From: a virus
Virus record (IMG/VR): IMGVR_UViG_3300025096_000049
Coordinates: 1 to 40,566 of that record
Direction: 5' to 3' (one strand)
Length of the DNA: 40,566 nt
Position 1 is the stretch's first letter. The number at the start of each line of letters is the position of its first letter. The translations under genes were made by a program, and so were the position numbers. Shown here in pieces: positions 8,873 to 17,483 of the stretch. Below the pieces are notes generated by a model. The model searched no databases. It was given only the letters and a program-made list of their open reading frames with translations, and was not told where the DNA came from.

Positions 8873-9170
8873 GAGCAATTTTGAAATAGAAACATTTTCT
8901 GTTGGAGTTGTCTCTAATCCTAGTGATGAGCGTGACATTCCTAAGAATGCGGCTACTTATTCTTTGAATCTAGACCCCCTAGATGCGTCTGAATTGTCTG
9001 GGATACCTAGTGATTACTTTTTAAAGCCTGGTGGGTTCAATTCTAGTTACTGGGGTTTTACTTATCATGCTGGTGATAGTTCTACTCCTGGTAGCAATGA
9101 GAGTCCCGTAGGTACATCAGCAACATTTTCTCAAATAGGTGGCACCGTTGAAGATGAGAGTTCTGAATGA
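8865..9170 (+). CDS. Small structural protein, possibly split N-terminal module of the next tail gene
   Basis: 101 aa from ATG 8865, preceded by AGGAGG. The segment 'S-N-P-S-D-E-R-D-I-P-K-N-A-A-T-Y-S-L-N-L-D-P-L' looks like the N-terminus of phage tail or adaptor beta-propeller proteins. The stop overlaps the start of the 1264-aa tail protein as ATGA, with a -1 frame relation. It may be a separate subunit or the detached N-terminal part of that protein. Confidence 0.7.
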   Translation: MPKSNFEIETFSVGVVSNPSDERDIPKNAATYSLNLDPLDASELSGIPSDYFLKPGGFNSSYWGFTYHAGDSSTPGSNESPVGTSATFSQIGGTVEDESSE

Positions 9171-12100
9171 TAGTTTCAACTAGTACTGATTTTAGCGGCA
9201 CAGAAGGGACTATTTTCAGGGTAGAGATGCTTAATGATGCTGGTACATCATGGAAGTGGTCTAAAAAAGTTCTTATTGGTGGATGGGATGCTTATACAAC
9301 TGTAACTGATTATGATTTAGATACTCCTATAGAGCTTGCTCTTGGAGTAAAAGTTGAATTTGTTGAATCAGCTAAATCTGATTATAATGATGGTGATTAT
9401 TGGTTATGGATAATGACTGTAGATATGAAATTAGATGAAGATGAAGCTGGTGGCTATACCAATTTAAAGGTTATAGAAAATGGTGATAAGAAGAATCTGA
9501 TTATACTTAATAAAAATTCTGGTGATGTAGTAGAGATAAAAGACTTTGAATCAACAACCCCATCTATAAATGAGAATATAGTAAATATAGGGTCTTCAAA
9601 TAGTATAGATATTTGTAACAAGAATAAAGAAATTTATATTGCTCGTGGTATAAATAGTAACCCTAAGTGGGTTGGGTATACTAAGAATAGTAATTTTGAC
9701 CCTCCTAGTGAGATTGCTAATATTTTTTCAGATGATGCGTATCGTATTATAGATGTTGAATCAACATTTACTAAGATACTTGATGATTTTGTTACTCTAA
9801 GGGGGGCAAAAGAAGCAGATGATGTACTGAAACAGAAAAATTCTAAGATAGTAGCTGGTATAAAGTATGGCGAAAATAGGCTTTATGTTTGCGAGATAGC
9901 AGACCTTGATGAAAGCACACCAACAGGTACGGTTTATAGTTATAAACTTAATCGTATGCCTATAAGAGTACGATTAGATTATTCCACATTTAATGCTACT
10001 GGACAAAAGCATGTTATTGGAGTAGCTGTAATGACAGAACCTGCTGTTGGTGTTAGTGGTGATGATACTTACAGAAACTCTATAGAATTCTGGAAAATAC
10101 CCCCGAGTTCGAAACCGGGAGCTATTGCTACAAGACAAAAGATTATTCATTTAGTGAAACCAGCTAATTTCGATATAGAAGAACCAGATAATAAGGGTTT
10201 TTCAGATTTTTTAATAGTTCCAACTTATATTGACCATACAGATGCTAGTTGCGAATTTCATGCTATTTTTTCGTATGAGTTATCCCAGGAAGAAACTTCT
10301 TCTGGCTTAAAAGGACAGAGGTGTCTATATCGTGTAGATGGTATAGATACTTTATCTGATGGCGCTGTAATAACATCGGAAGTAAAAGAAGGCAGTAATA
10401 TAGCAGACGGTTTTTATATTGGTATGACTCCTAAACTTGATTTCCAAGGTGATGCGGCTAGTCCTCTTGCCAATACGGTAAATCAGTTTGTAGATATGTA
10501 TAGAGATTCAGATAATGCGCATGTACGAATAGGGTCCTTAGTAAAAATATTAACAACAACCAATATTAATTTAGCTATAGGTGGCTATGATGCAGATGGT
10601 GAAAACCCACGGATACATTTTACTGCAAATTTAAAACCTCCTGTACAAGGGAGTTCTGGACTTTCTATGGGGAATACAAGTGCTAGTGTTGAAACATTTG
10701 GACCAGTTTGGAGAGATAATGCAGAAAACTTAGATGGTGAAAAGACTTTATGGGTTGTATGCACTGTTACATTTGTTTCGCCTATTGATACAATTTCAGA
10801 TACACAGAAAACTCCGTTTTTAATACATTTTAGGCATACTGGTCTTTCTAACCCAAATGTTGGGTGGAATATAGTTAAGAATTTTGGTGGGGAAACAACT
10901 ATAAATCCGAATAATTTAGATTGGCTTAAGTCATCTTTGGGTAATGCTGATATGCCTCCAGCTACTTATCCTCTTTTTGCATCTGGCGATGGAAGAAAAT
11001 ATAATGTTTATGGTGATATTGGGAACCATAATGGAGCAAGAAGGGCTTTGAGTTATTATAATATAACAAACAAACAAATTTGTACATTTGAAGTACCTTT
11101 TCAAACTGGTGGTCAGGACGAATGGGATTCAGCTAATAAAATATGGATTTTTCCCAATCCTAATCTTGCTATTTATACTAAGTTTTCTGATGCGTCTGAG
11201 GATTCAGATTGGGGGCAGACCAGAGGTAGAACATCATTTTATACTTTAGACGCTACTAATGAATGGGCTGATAAAAAGAGATACAGACTTGGTGATAATG
11301 ATTTAGCGGTAAAATTCAGAGACGAAAGTGTGACATCTCCACCAGAAGCTGTAGATAAAGGTCAAATAGGGTTGCCATGGGAAGCCGAAGCATCTCAAAT
11401 CATTATGGCTCCTATTACTGGTGATAGTAATACAATGGTAGAGCACTGGTATAATGCTACAATGAATGCTGGGGGAGAAGAAGATACTGATAATCTTGCT
11501 ACTGAAACACATACAGGGGCAGGAGCTGTAGATGAAATTAATGGTGCAGATACTTATCTCAGTTTTACAAGCCCTGCAACTGATAATAGTATCACCTGGA
11601 AAGGTGGAAGTAGCCTAAAGGTTTTTTATAAAATATCATTAATATATGACGGCTATCAGGAAAGTAGTTTATTGAGTCCTACTGCTGTTTATTCTGCTGG
11701 TAGTGCATGGACGGATGGGCTGGGATTTAATATAAGGATACTTACTAATTGGGATATTCCTCAGCGTGTTAATGCCATTGCTTTGTATCGTGGTGATAGC
11801 ACAGCACAAAATAGTGACAATCCAGATGGGTTATATAGATTTATAAAAGAAATACCTCTTACTGATTTTGCATCTGATGAGACTAACGGAAGATATGATT
11901 ATGCTGTTGTTGATGATGGCGACACAGAGGGGTCTTATTCTGCTATAAATGGTATACCGGAAACAATGAAAAACCTTTCTATAAACTATACTTATTGTAC
12001 AGAACAGAATGGTTATATGTTTATTGGAAAATGTCGACACTTTGAGTTTGGGGATGCTCATAATGTAGTATTCAGGTCTCAGCCTGGGAAGTATTCTATT

Positions 12101-12961
12101 TTTAATTGGAGTACAGATTTTGTACAAGTGCCTTTCTCTATTACTGCTATGATAGGGTTTATGGGTAAGATTTATGTGTTTGGCTCTAATGAGATACTTA
12201 TAATAAATCCTGAGACGCTAGTTATTGAGGACACAATAACTGGGATAGGTTGTGTTGGACCAAAGGCTATCTATACCACATCTACTGGGTTATACTGGTT
12301 TGATGAAAACAACATTTATAGTGCATCTCCAAGGATAATGAAAATAGGACAGTCTATACTCTCAGTAGATACTTATGGCTGGTACAATTTATCATCAGAT
12401 GTAAAAAAGGGCGCTGTTGGTGGTTTTGATGTTAATAGACAGGCTTATTTGGTTTTCTTTACTACTGGTTCAGATAAAAGGTGCTGGGCTTATTCAACAA
12501 TGATGAATCGTTGGGATTTGTGGGAAACGGCTGGTACGGTTATGGATACTGAGCAATCTTCTGATGGATATTGCATCCTCTTATTAAAAGATGGTCGTAT
12601 TTGCAAATATCTTGCTGGTACTAATAGGAGAAGTTGGGAATGGGAGTCTAAAAAGATAACATTTGGCAGTGATACGATTTTCAAGAAGGTTCGTGTTGCT
12701 AAGATAGATGCGTCTAATAGAGCAAACACATCTATTAAGTATCAAACTGATATATCTACAGAGGCTAGTGGATGGCAAGCTGGAACTAATAATAGTAATA
12801 ACTATGGTAGTACATGGCTTGGTAATTCTATAAAGATAGATAGCGCTCATTCTAAGGCTAGGTGGGCTAAGTTTCAACTTAAGGGAACTAATGATAGCGC
12901 TGGGAGCGATTACAAGGGATACTCTCTTGGTGTAATATTTAAACCGAAGAGGCCAAAATAG
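9167..12961 (+). CDS. Large tail structural protein, beta-propeller/nozzle-like
   Basis: 1264 aa, beta-rich, almost free of Cys. The last third has the signature F-S-I-T-A-M-I-G-F, then K-I-Y-V-F-G, I-L-I-I-N-P-E-T, G-I-G-C-V-G-P-K-A and G-L-Y-W-F-D-E-N-N-I-Y. This set recurs in large phage tail-tube, nozzle or adaptor beta-propeller proteins. The N-terminal half contains repeated Gly-Asp turns but no recognised domain. It is followed at once by a small structural gene and the internal-virion block, which suits a short-tailed phage tail. The exact position in the tail is inferred. Confidence 0.75.
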   Translation: MIVSTSTDFSGTEGTIFRVEMLNDAGTSWKWSKKVLIGGWDAYTTVTDYDLDTPIELALGVKVEFVESAKSDYNDGDYWLWIMTVDMKLDEDEAGGYTNLKVIENGDKKNLIILNKNSGDVVEIKDFESTTPSINENIVNIGSSNSIDICNKNKEIYIARGINSNPKWVGYTKNSNFDPPSEIANIFSDDAYRIIDVESTFTKILDDFVTLRGAKEADDVLKQKNSKIVAGIKYGENRLYVCEIADLDESTPTGTVYSYKLNRMPIRVRLDYSTFNATGQKHVIGVAVMTEPAVGVSGDDTYRNSIEFWKIPPSSKPGAIATRQKIIHLVKPANFDIEEPDNKGFSDFLIVPTYIDHTDASCEFHAIFSYELSQEETSSGLKGQRCLYRVDGIDTLSDGAVITSEVKEGSNIADGFYIGMTPKLDFQGDAASPLANTVNQFVDMYRDSDNAHVRIGSLVKILTTTNINLAIGGYDADGENPRIHFTANLKPPVQGSSGLSMGNTSASVETFGPVWRDNAENLDGEKTLWVVCTVTFVSPIDTISDTQKTPFLIHFRHTGLSNPNVGWNIVKNFGGETTINPNNLDWLKSSLGNADMPPATYPLFASGDGRKYNVYGDIGNHNGARRALSYYNITNKQICTFEVPFQTGGQDEWDSANKIWIFPNPNLAIYTKFSDASEDSDWGQTRGRTSFYTLDATNEWADKKRYRLGDNDLAVKFRDESVTSPPEAVDKGQIGLPWEAEASQIIMAPITGDSNTMVEHWYNATMNAGGEEDTDNLATETHTGAGAVDEINGADTYLSFTSPATDNSITWKGGSSLKVFYKISLIYDGYQESSLLSPTAVYSAGSAWTDGLGFNIRILTNWDIPQRVNAIALYRGDSTAQNSDNPDGLYRFIKEIPLTDFASDETNGRYDYAVVDDGDTEGSYSAINGIPETMKNLSINYTYCTEQNGYMFIGKCRHFEFGDAHNVVFRSQPGKYSIFNWSTDFVQVPFSITAMIGFMGKIYVFGSNEILIINPETLVIEDTITGIGCVGPKAIYTTSTGLYWFDENNIYSASPRIMKIGQSILSVDTYGWYNLSSDVKKGAVGGFDVNRQAYLVFFTTGSDKRCWAYSTMMNRWDLWETAGTVMDTEQSSDGYCILLLKDGRICKYLAGTNRRSWEWESKKITFGSDTIFKKVRVAKIDASNRANTSIKYQTDISTEASGWQAGTNNSNNYGSTWLGNSIKIDSAHSKARWAKFQLKGTNDSAGSDYKGYSLGVIFKPKRPK

Positions 12962-13260
12962 TGGGATTTAGAAAAAAGATTATTAATAAAGCTAGTAGGG
13001 CTGTAGGAGGAAGAGTTAATCATTATTCAGGTGATAATGACAATCAAAGAGAAAATTCTGAGTTTCAGAAAACAATCGAAACTATTTCAGATAAGGTGGA
13101 TGTTTCAACTGCTAGTGCTGAAATGTCTGATGACACTGGTACTCCTGGGTCTTTACGTGTTATTAAAGATGGTAAGGACTGGTACTTAGAGTTTAACACG
13201 AAGGATGGCTGGATAAGAAGTAATAATACTTCAGTTAGCGGTTTTTCATTAAGAAATTAG
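12961..13260 (+). CDS. Small structural-type protein, hypothetical
   Basis: 99 aa from a GTG sharing its G with the preceding TAG stop. Residues 1-20 are basic. The C-terminal half, with G-T-P-G-S-L-R-V-I-K-D-G-K-D-W-Y-L-E and D-G-W-I-R-S, is a beta-sheet motif seen in short phage tail-associated proteins. It contains no enzyme motif. Role inferred from location. Confidence 0.7.
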   Translation: MGFRKKIINKASRAVGGRVNHYSGDNDNQRENSEFQKTIETISDKVDVSTASAEMSDDTGTPGSLRVIKDGKDWYLEFNTKDGWIRSNNTSVSGFSLRN

Positions 13261-13293
13261 GAACTATATTTAAGAAGGTAAAAAGGTGAATTT

Positions 13294-13986
13294 ATGGGCT
13301 GGATAAACGATAAATGGGATGAACTTACTGGGCGTAACCAGAAAGTTGACGAAAGTGTAATAAGGGGTGAATATCAAGATGCTTACGGTGGGGCTAGAGA
13401 TACTTATAGCTGGCTAGAACAGCAGGGCAAGGAGATGATGGACCCCAATTCTCCTATGAACCGGATGGCTAAAGAGAGGATGGACAAAGATTCTGCTGAT
13501 ACTGCGGCTGAAATGTCTAGACTTTCTGGAAGAAATGCGGCTCAATCTGGCGGTGCTCCTGCTGGTGCTATTGCGGCTCAAACTACTGATACAATGAATA
13601 AAGCTACGGCTGGTTCTTTGGATGCTTTTAATAAGCACTTACAGGGGACATATGCTGGTGGAGTAGGCATGGTAAGCGGTGCGGCTGGTAATCTTGCTCA
13701 GATGGAAAACCAACAGATGCAAGCAATACAACAGCAACGACAAGCTAATAATATGATAGATAGAGAAGCTACAATGATGGGTGCTGGCTTAATTGGTGGA
13801 GCTGGACAAATGATGTTTGGCATGCCTCCAACAGGAGGATACCTTTCACAAAGAGGTGGTTATGTAGGCGGCTACCAAGATGGCGGATATATCTATGGTC
13901 AACGTGGGGGTATGCTTAGTACGGTCATGGGACCCAAAGGTCCTATGGGTATAAAGACCCGACTAGGGGGGCAGTTAATTGGCTAA
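13294..13986 (+). CDS. Internal virion/ejection protein, gp14-like position
   Basis: 230 aa. It starts GWINDKWDEL and has a long helical, Met-, Gln- and Ala-rich centre. Small-residue runs (GAAGNLAQ, GAGLIGGAGQMMFGM) could insert in membrane. The C-terminus is a Gly/Tyr repeat tract (GGYVGGYQDGG then YIYGQRGG). Size, composition and place at the head of the internal-virion block recall T7 gp14-type ejected proteins. That comparison is by pattern, not detected homology. Confidence 0.6.
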   Translation: MGWINDKWDELTGRNQKVDESVIRGEYQDAYGGARDTYSWLEQQGKEMMDPNSPMNRMAKERMDKDSADTAAEMSRLSGRNAAQSGGAPAGAIAAQTTDTMNKATAGSLDAFNKHLQGTYAGGVGMVSGAAGNLAQMENQQMQAIQQQRQANNMIDREATMMGAGLIGGAGQMMFGMPPTGGYLSQRGGYVGGYQDGGYIYGQRGGMLSTVMGPKGPMGIKTRLGGQLIG

Positions 13987-15937
13987 TAAGTATAGTCCCT
14001 ATCCCGGTGATATTGTTGATGCTAAACTCGAACCGGGTGAATACGTTCTTAACAGGAATGCTGTTAAAGCCATAGGTAAGGAGAATCTTAATATGTTAAA
14101 CCATGAAATGGCTCCACGCTTTGCTGAGGGTGGTTCTGTTGATAAAGAAAGAGAAGCCTGGGAAAAAGAACACTATAAAAAACTTTCTAGGACTCAAAGA
14201 AGCATGTGGAATGATAAGAATTATAGAGACATGAAATGGTTTAACTATAATGCTAGGAAATTAAAAGCCAATACAAAGCAAACCGTAACTCCTATAGATT
14301 TACAGAAGATTGAGATTCATGATATACCAGGTGATGAATTTAATGTTGATGATTTTAATAAGATGGTTGGGAACTTCTCTACTATTTCTAAAAGCGGATA
14401 TAATGAAGCAAATAAAATGAGAATGGAAGATGCATCAATAGTTGCTCAGGGTAAACAGATGTATGAAGATGACCTTGCTAGGAATAAGGCAAGTGCTGAG
14501 TTTGATGATGGGATTCTTCCTGGTATAGATTTAAAAAACTGGAAAGGACCCCAAAGTCCTTTTAAGGCTACAGAAGCAGAGCAATATGCTTACCAACTAC
14601 AAAAAGACCCCAGGATGCTTGGTTTTGATTTAAACAAGAAGCAGAGGAGTAGGATTGAGAAGGCTAACCCTTATTTAAAAGCCGAGCGTTTGAAGGGGGC
14701 TGAACAGCTTAGAAGGCAGTATGGTTCTGACGCATCTCAGATGAAAGCTGAGGATGAGCTTGCTATGGACAAGATTAGGGCTAAGATAAAGGGAGATTTA
14801 GATAGTAAACAGCTTTTAGAGGAACAAAATAAAGCCATTGCAATGATGAATCCATCTGGAGCACCATCTAAGCCACAGATGTTGCCCGGTATTCCGTATG
14901 AGACTATGGAGAACTATATAGCAAGAATGGAAGCTCTTGATAAAAAACCTAAGAAACAACTTGCTATGAAGGACATTAAATCTGAGTTAGATAAGATGAA
15001 AGTTTCTAAAGTGGCATCTACTCCTGAGCCTGAGGCTGGTAAAACCCATAGGAAAAGTTTAAGAAGCGGACTTGGAGATGCTTTAAGAAACTTTAGAGGC
15101 GGTTATGAAAAGGGACGCTCTAGGGATTATACGATTAATCCTGAGCTTTATGCTCAAGGGGGGACCTATGTTCATGGTGATTATGACGAAGAAATGGCTG
15201 GATTAGAGCAAGAGATTTCGGGCCTACCTCAAGATGCGGTTCCTGCTGTTGATAATAGACCACCCGCTGGTACTATCGCTAAACGATGGTCCCTTAAGGA
15301 TTTTCATGAACAGGCTCCTCAATCTGCCTTTTCTCTTAATAATCCAAAGCGAGATATTCAAAAACCGATTCCAGGCGCATATGGCAATATGTTTAGCGAT
15401 GATATGGTAGAACAATATCTTGGAGAAGGCGATTGGATGACGAACAAAGAATGGGAGGCTGATGAGGCTTCTGATTACCATAGGTTTGATAAAGGCGTTC
15501 TTGATGAAGCAAGTAAAACAGGAATGGGCAAACTTGGACACTGGTTTGGCGGTAAAGGGGCTACTCTTGCAGATTTGAAATATAAAGCTGATACATTACA
15601 ATCTAAAAGCGATGCTATAACCTATGATGACTTAAAAAATTATGCCCATAAAGGAGAGGCTGAAAACTACGAAGATGTTCTTAGGGGGAAGGAAAAAGGG
15701 TCATTGTGGCAAAGAGGCGGTAAAGGACTCGGTATGCTTAGTAGCTTATTGACCTATGCTAGCGGTTCTGGACAGCATAATCTAGGAGAGTATGGCAGGT
15801 ATAAGCCACTTAAACTAACAAAAAGACATGGTGGTTTTATATCTGATATAGGGCATTACCAAGATGGTGGGCATGTATCAATGAATAATTCGAGAAGGCT
15901 GTTCGATATGGCAAGGAGAAATTATGGGCGAAGTTAG
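13979..15937 (+). CDS. Internal virion or tape-measure-like protein
   Basis: 652 aa from TTG 13979, overlapping the preceding stop by 8 bases. The N-terminus has 'L-E-P-G-E-Y-V-L-N-R-N-A-V-K-A-I-G...L-N', a motif shared by tape-measure and internal virion proteins, followed by a F-A-E-G-G turn. The body is charged and helical. G-G-containing tracts recur (YAQGGTYVHGD, then GHYQDGGHVS near the C-terminus) and match the YQDGG motif in the preceding gene. It is probably ejected with DNA. No catalytic motif is visible. Confidence 0.65.
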   Translation: MANKYSPYPGDIVDAKLEPGEYVLNRNAVKAIGKENLNMLNHEMAPRFAEGGSVDKEREAWEKEHYKKLSRTQRSMWNDKNYRDMKWFNYNARKLKANTKQTVTPIDLQKIEIHDIPGDEFNVDDFNKMVGNFSTISKSGYNEANKMRMEDASIVAQGKQMYEDDLARNKASAEFDDGILPGIDLKNWKGPQSPFKATEAEQYAYQLQKDPRMLGFDLNKKQRSRIEKANPYLKAERLKGAEQLRRQYGSDASQMKAEDELAMDKIRAKIKGDLDSKQLLEEQNKAIAMMNPSGAPSKPQMLPGIPYETMENYIARMEALDKKPKKQLAMKDIKSELDKMKVSKVASTPEPEAGKTHRKSLRSGLGDALRNFRGGYEKGRSRDYTINPELYAQGGTYVHGDYDEEMAGLEQEISGLPQDAVPAVDNRPPAGTIAKRWSLKDFHEQAPQSAFSLNNPKRDIQKPIPGAYGNMFSDDMVEQYLGEGDWMTNKEWEADEASDYHRFDKGVLDEASKTGMGKLGHWFGGKGATLADLKYKADTLQSKSDAITYDDLKNYAHKGEAENYEDVLRGKEKGSLWQRGGKGLGMLSSLLTYASGSGQHNLGEYGRYKPLKLTKRHGGFISDIGHYQDGGHVSMNNSRRLFDMARRNYGRS

Positions 15938-17471
15938 AGCATTAAATCTTGGTGGTCAGCAATATGACCCACTAAGGGGGATATCTAGACCAGAGTCTAA
16001 TGTCTCTTGGGCAGAAAAACAGAGACGTAGTTCTGAGGCGGCTATGAATATGGCTGTTGCTAAATATAAGATTAAGGGGCTAGAGCGAGCTGAGAAAGAC
16101 TATATTCTAAATAAGAAAGCAGAAAACTATATTTTCAGTAACTATCCTAGTGGTAAGAAAGCTACTATTTTTAATATGGATAGTCTTGATTTTCTAAATG
16201 AGGATTCTCGTTCTAAAAAACTGAAAGATTGGAAAGACAATGTGGGTGGCAACCTACAGGCATTTGAACAGTATTATCAGGCTGGTAAAAAGGCTGAACT
16301 TAATGGCGTAAAGCGTAGCTTAATAAGAGACCGTAAGAAGTTTAGTGAGGATGGTTGGAGTCGACATGTAACTGAATATTTAAATAGTCTTGACACAACT
16401 ACTCGTTCCTCTTTTATGTCTCAACTTGATGATGAAACTCTTAGTTTTGTTAATCAGTTTAATACCCCTGAAACATGGCGTAGCTTGTCAGATGTGGGAG
16501 AATCTTTTGAAAGGTTTAAGTATGGCAGTCCAAAGCTAACTGGCATTGGTAGCGCAATATATGATGCGGCTCCTTGGGTAGCTGGTGCTGGAGGTGCATA
16601 TTATGGCTATAGAAAACTGAAGAAAGGTGATATTAGTTCTTTAGGGGGACTTAAAGATAAAGGGTTGAAGCTCTTTGGAATGGGAAGCAAGAAGGCTGGT
16701 GCAAAGGAAACGGTTCTAAGTGCTGAGGAGCTTTTAAAGTACACGAGTCGTGGTGCTGGGAAAAAAGGTATTAAGGGTACACTTCCAGGTAGTAATCTAA
16801 AGGCGAAACGCACTAAAGCTGTTAATGTTATTGATGATATAATTAATCCCAATCAGGTGGGCTCTATACAAAAAGGAATAAATTCTGCTGTAAAGGATGG
16901 GAAGTTTACCCAAAAAATGGGAGACCAGTTAAAGTCAGCTATAAATAAGATTATGAATAGCGGTAAAGACTTTACAACTAGAAACTTACATAATGAGTTA
17001 ATTAAGCTTGGTAGTAAGGGTGAGGGTTTAAGAACTGCTATTAATACTAAGAAAATAGATTTAGGACCTATAAAGGGGCTTGGTATGATGAAAACGCTTG
17101 GTATATCAGCTTTAGCTGGAGCGGCATTTAATCCGATTGGTTCTGGAGCGGCTAGTGTTTTAGGCGCTAGTGAGCACAATCAAGATGTATATGGAGACTT
17201 TGCTGGTACTGCCGCTGGTACTGCCGCTTTTTTTGGTGCTGAACCTGTTTATAAAAAATTACAACGCATTATTCAAAAAAGAGGCGCTCCTGCTGTAATG
17301 TCACAGGTTGCTAAAAAAGGTGGAGTTAAACTAGCTAGTAAGATAGCTGGCAAGAGTTTACTCTCACTTATTGCTGGTATCCCAACTATGGGCTGGGGTA
17401 CAGCGGCAACTGCTGGATTAGTAGCTTATGATGTATATGCTTTATATGATTTACTTAGTGAATTAGAATAA
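15924..17471 (+). CDS. Internal virion protein with membrane-active segments
   Basis: 515 aa. The N-terminal half is charged and helical. Three or four Gly/Ala-rich hydrophobic stretches follow at about residues 210-235, 390-420 and 480-508 (AGIPTMGWGTAATAGLVAY). This suits an ejected protein that lines a conduit through the host envelope. A short overlap with the preceding gene and AGGAGG before the next fix its place in one unit. No enzymatic domain is recognised. Confidence 0.65.
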   Translation: MGEVRALNLGGQQYDPLRGISRPESNVSWAEKQRRSSEAAMNMAVAKYKIKGLERAEKDYILNKKAENYIFSNYPSGKKATIFNMDSLDFLNEDSRSKKLKDWKDNVGGNLQAFEQYYQAGKKAELNGVKRSLIRDRKKFSEDGWSRHVTEYLNSLDTTTRSSFMSQLDDETLSFVNQFNTPETWRSLSDVGESFERFKYGSPKLTGIGSAIYDAAPWVAGAGGAYYGYRKLKKGDISSLGGLKDKGLKLFGMGSKKAGAKETVLSAEELLKYTSRGAGKKGIKGTLPGSNLKAKRTKAVNVIDDIINPNQVGSIQKGINSAVKDGKFTQKMGDQLKSAINKIMNSGKDFTTRNLHNELIKLGSKGEGLRTAINTKKIDLGPIKGLGMMKTLGISALAGAAFNPIGSGAASVLGASEHNQDVYGDFAGTAAGTAAFFGAEPVYKKLQRIIQKRGAPAVMSQVAKKGGVKLASKIAGKSLLSLIAGIPTMGWGTAATAGLVAYDVYALYDLLSELE

Positions 17472-17483
17472 TAGGAGGACAAA

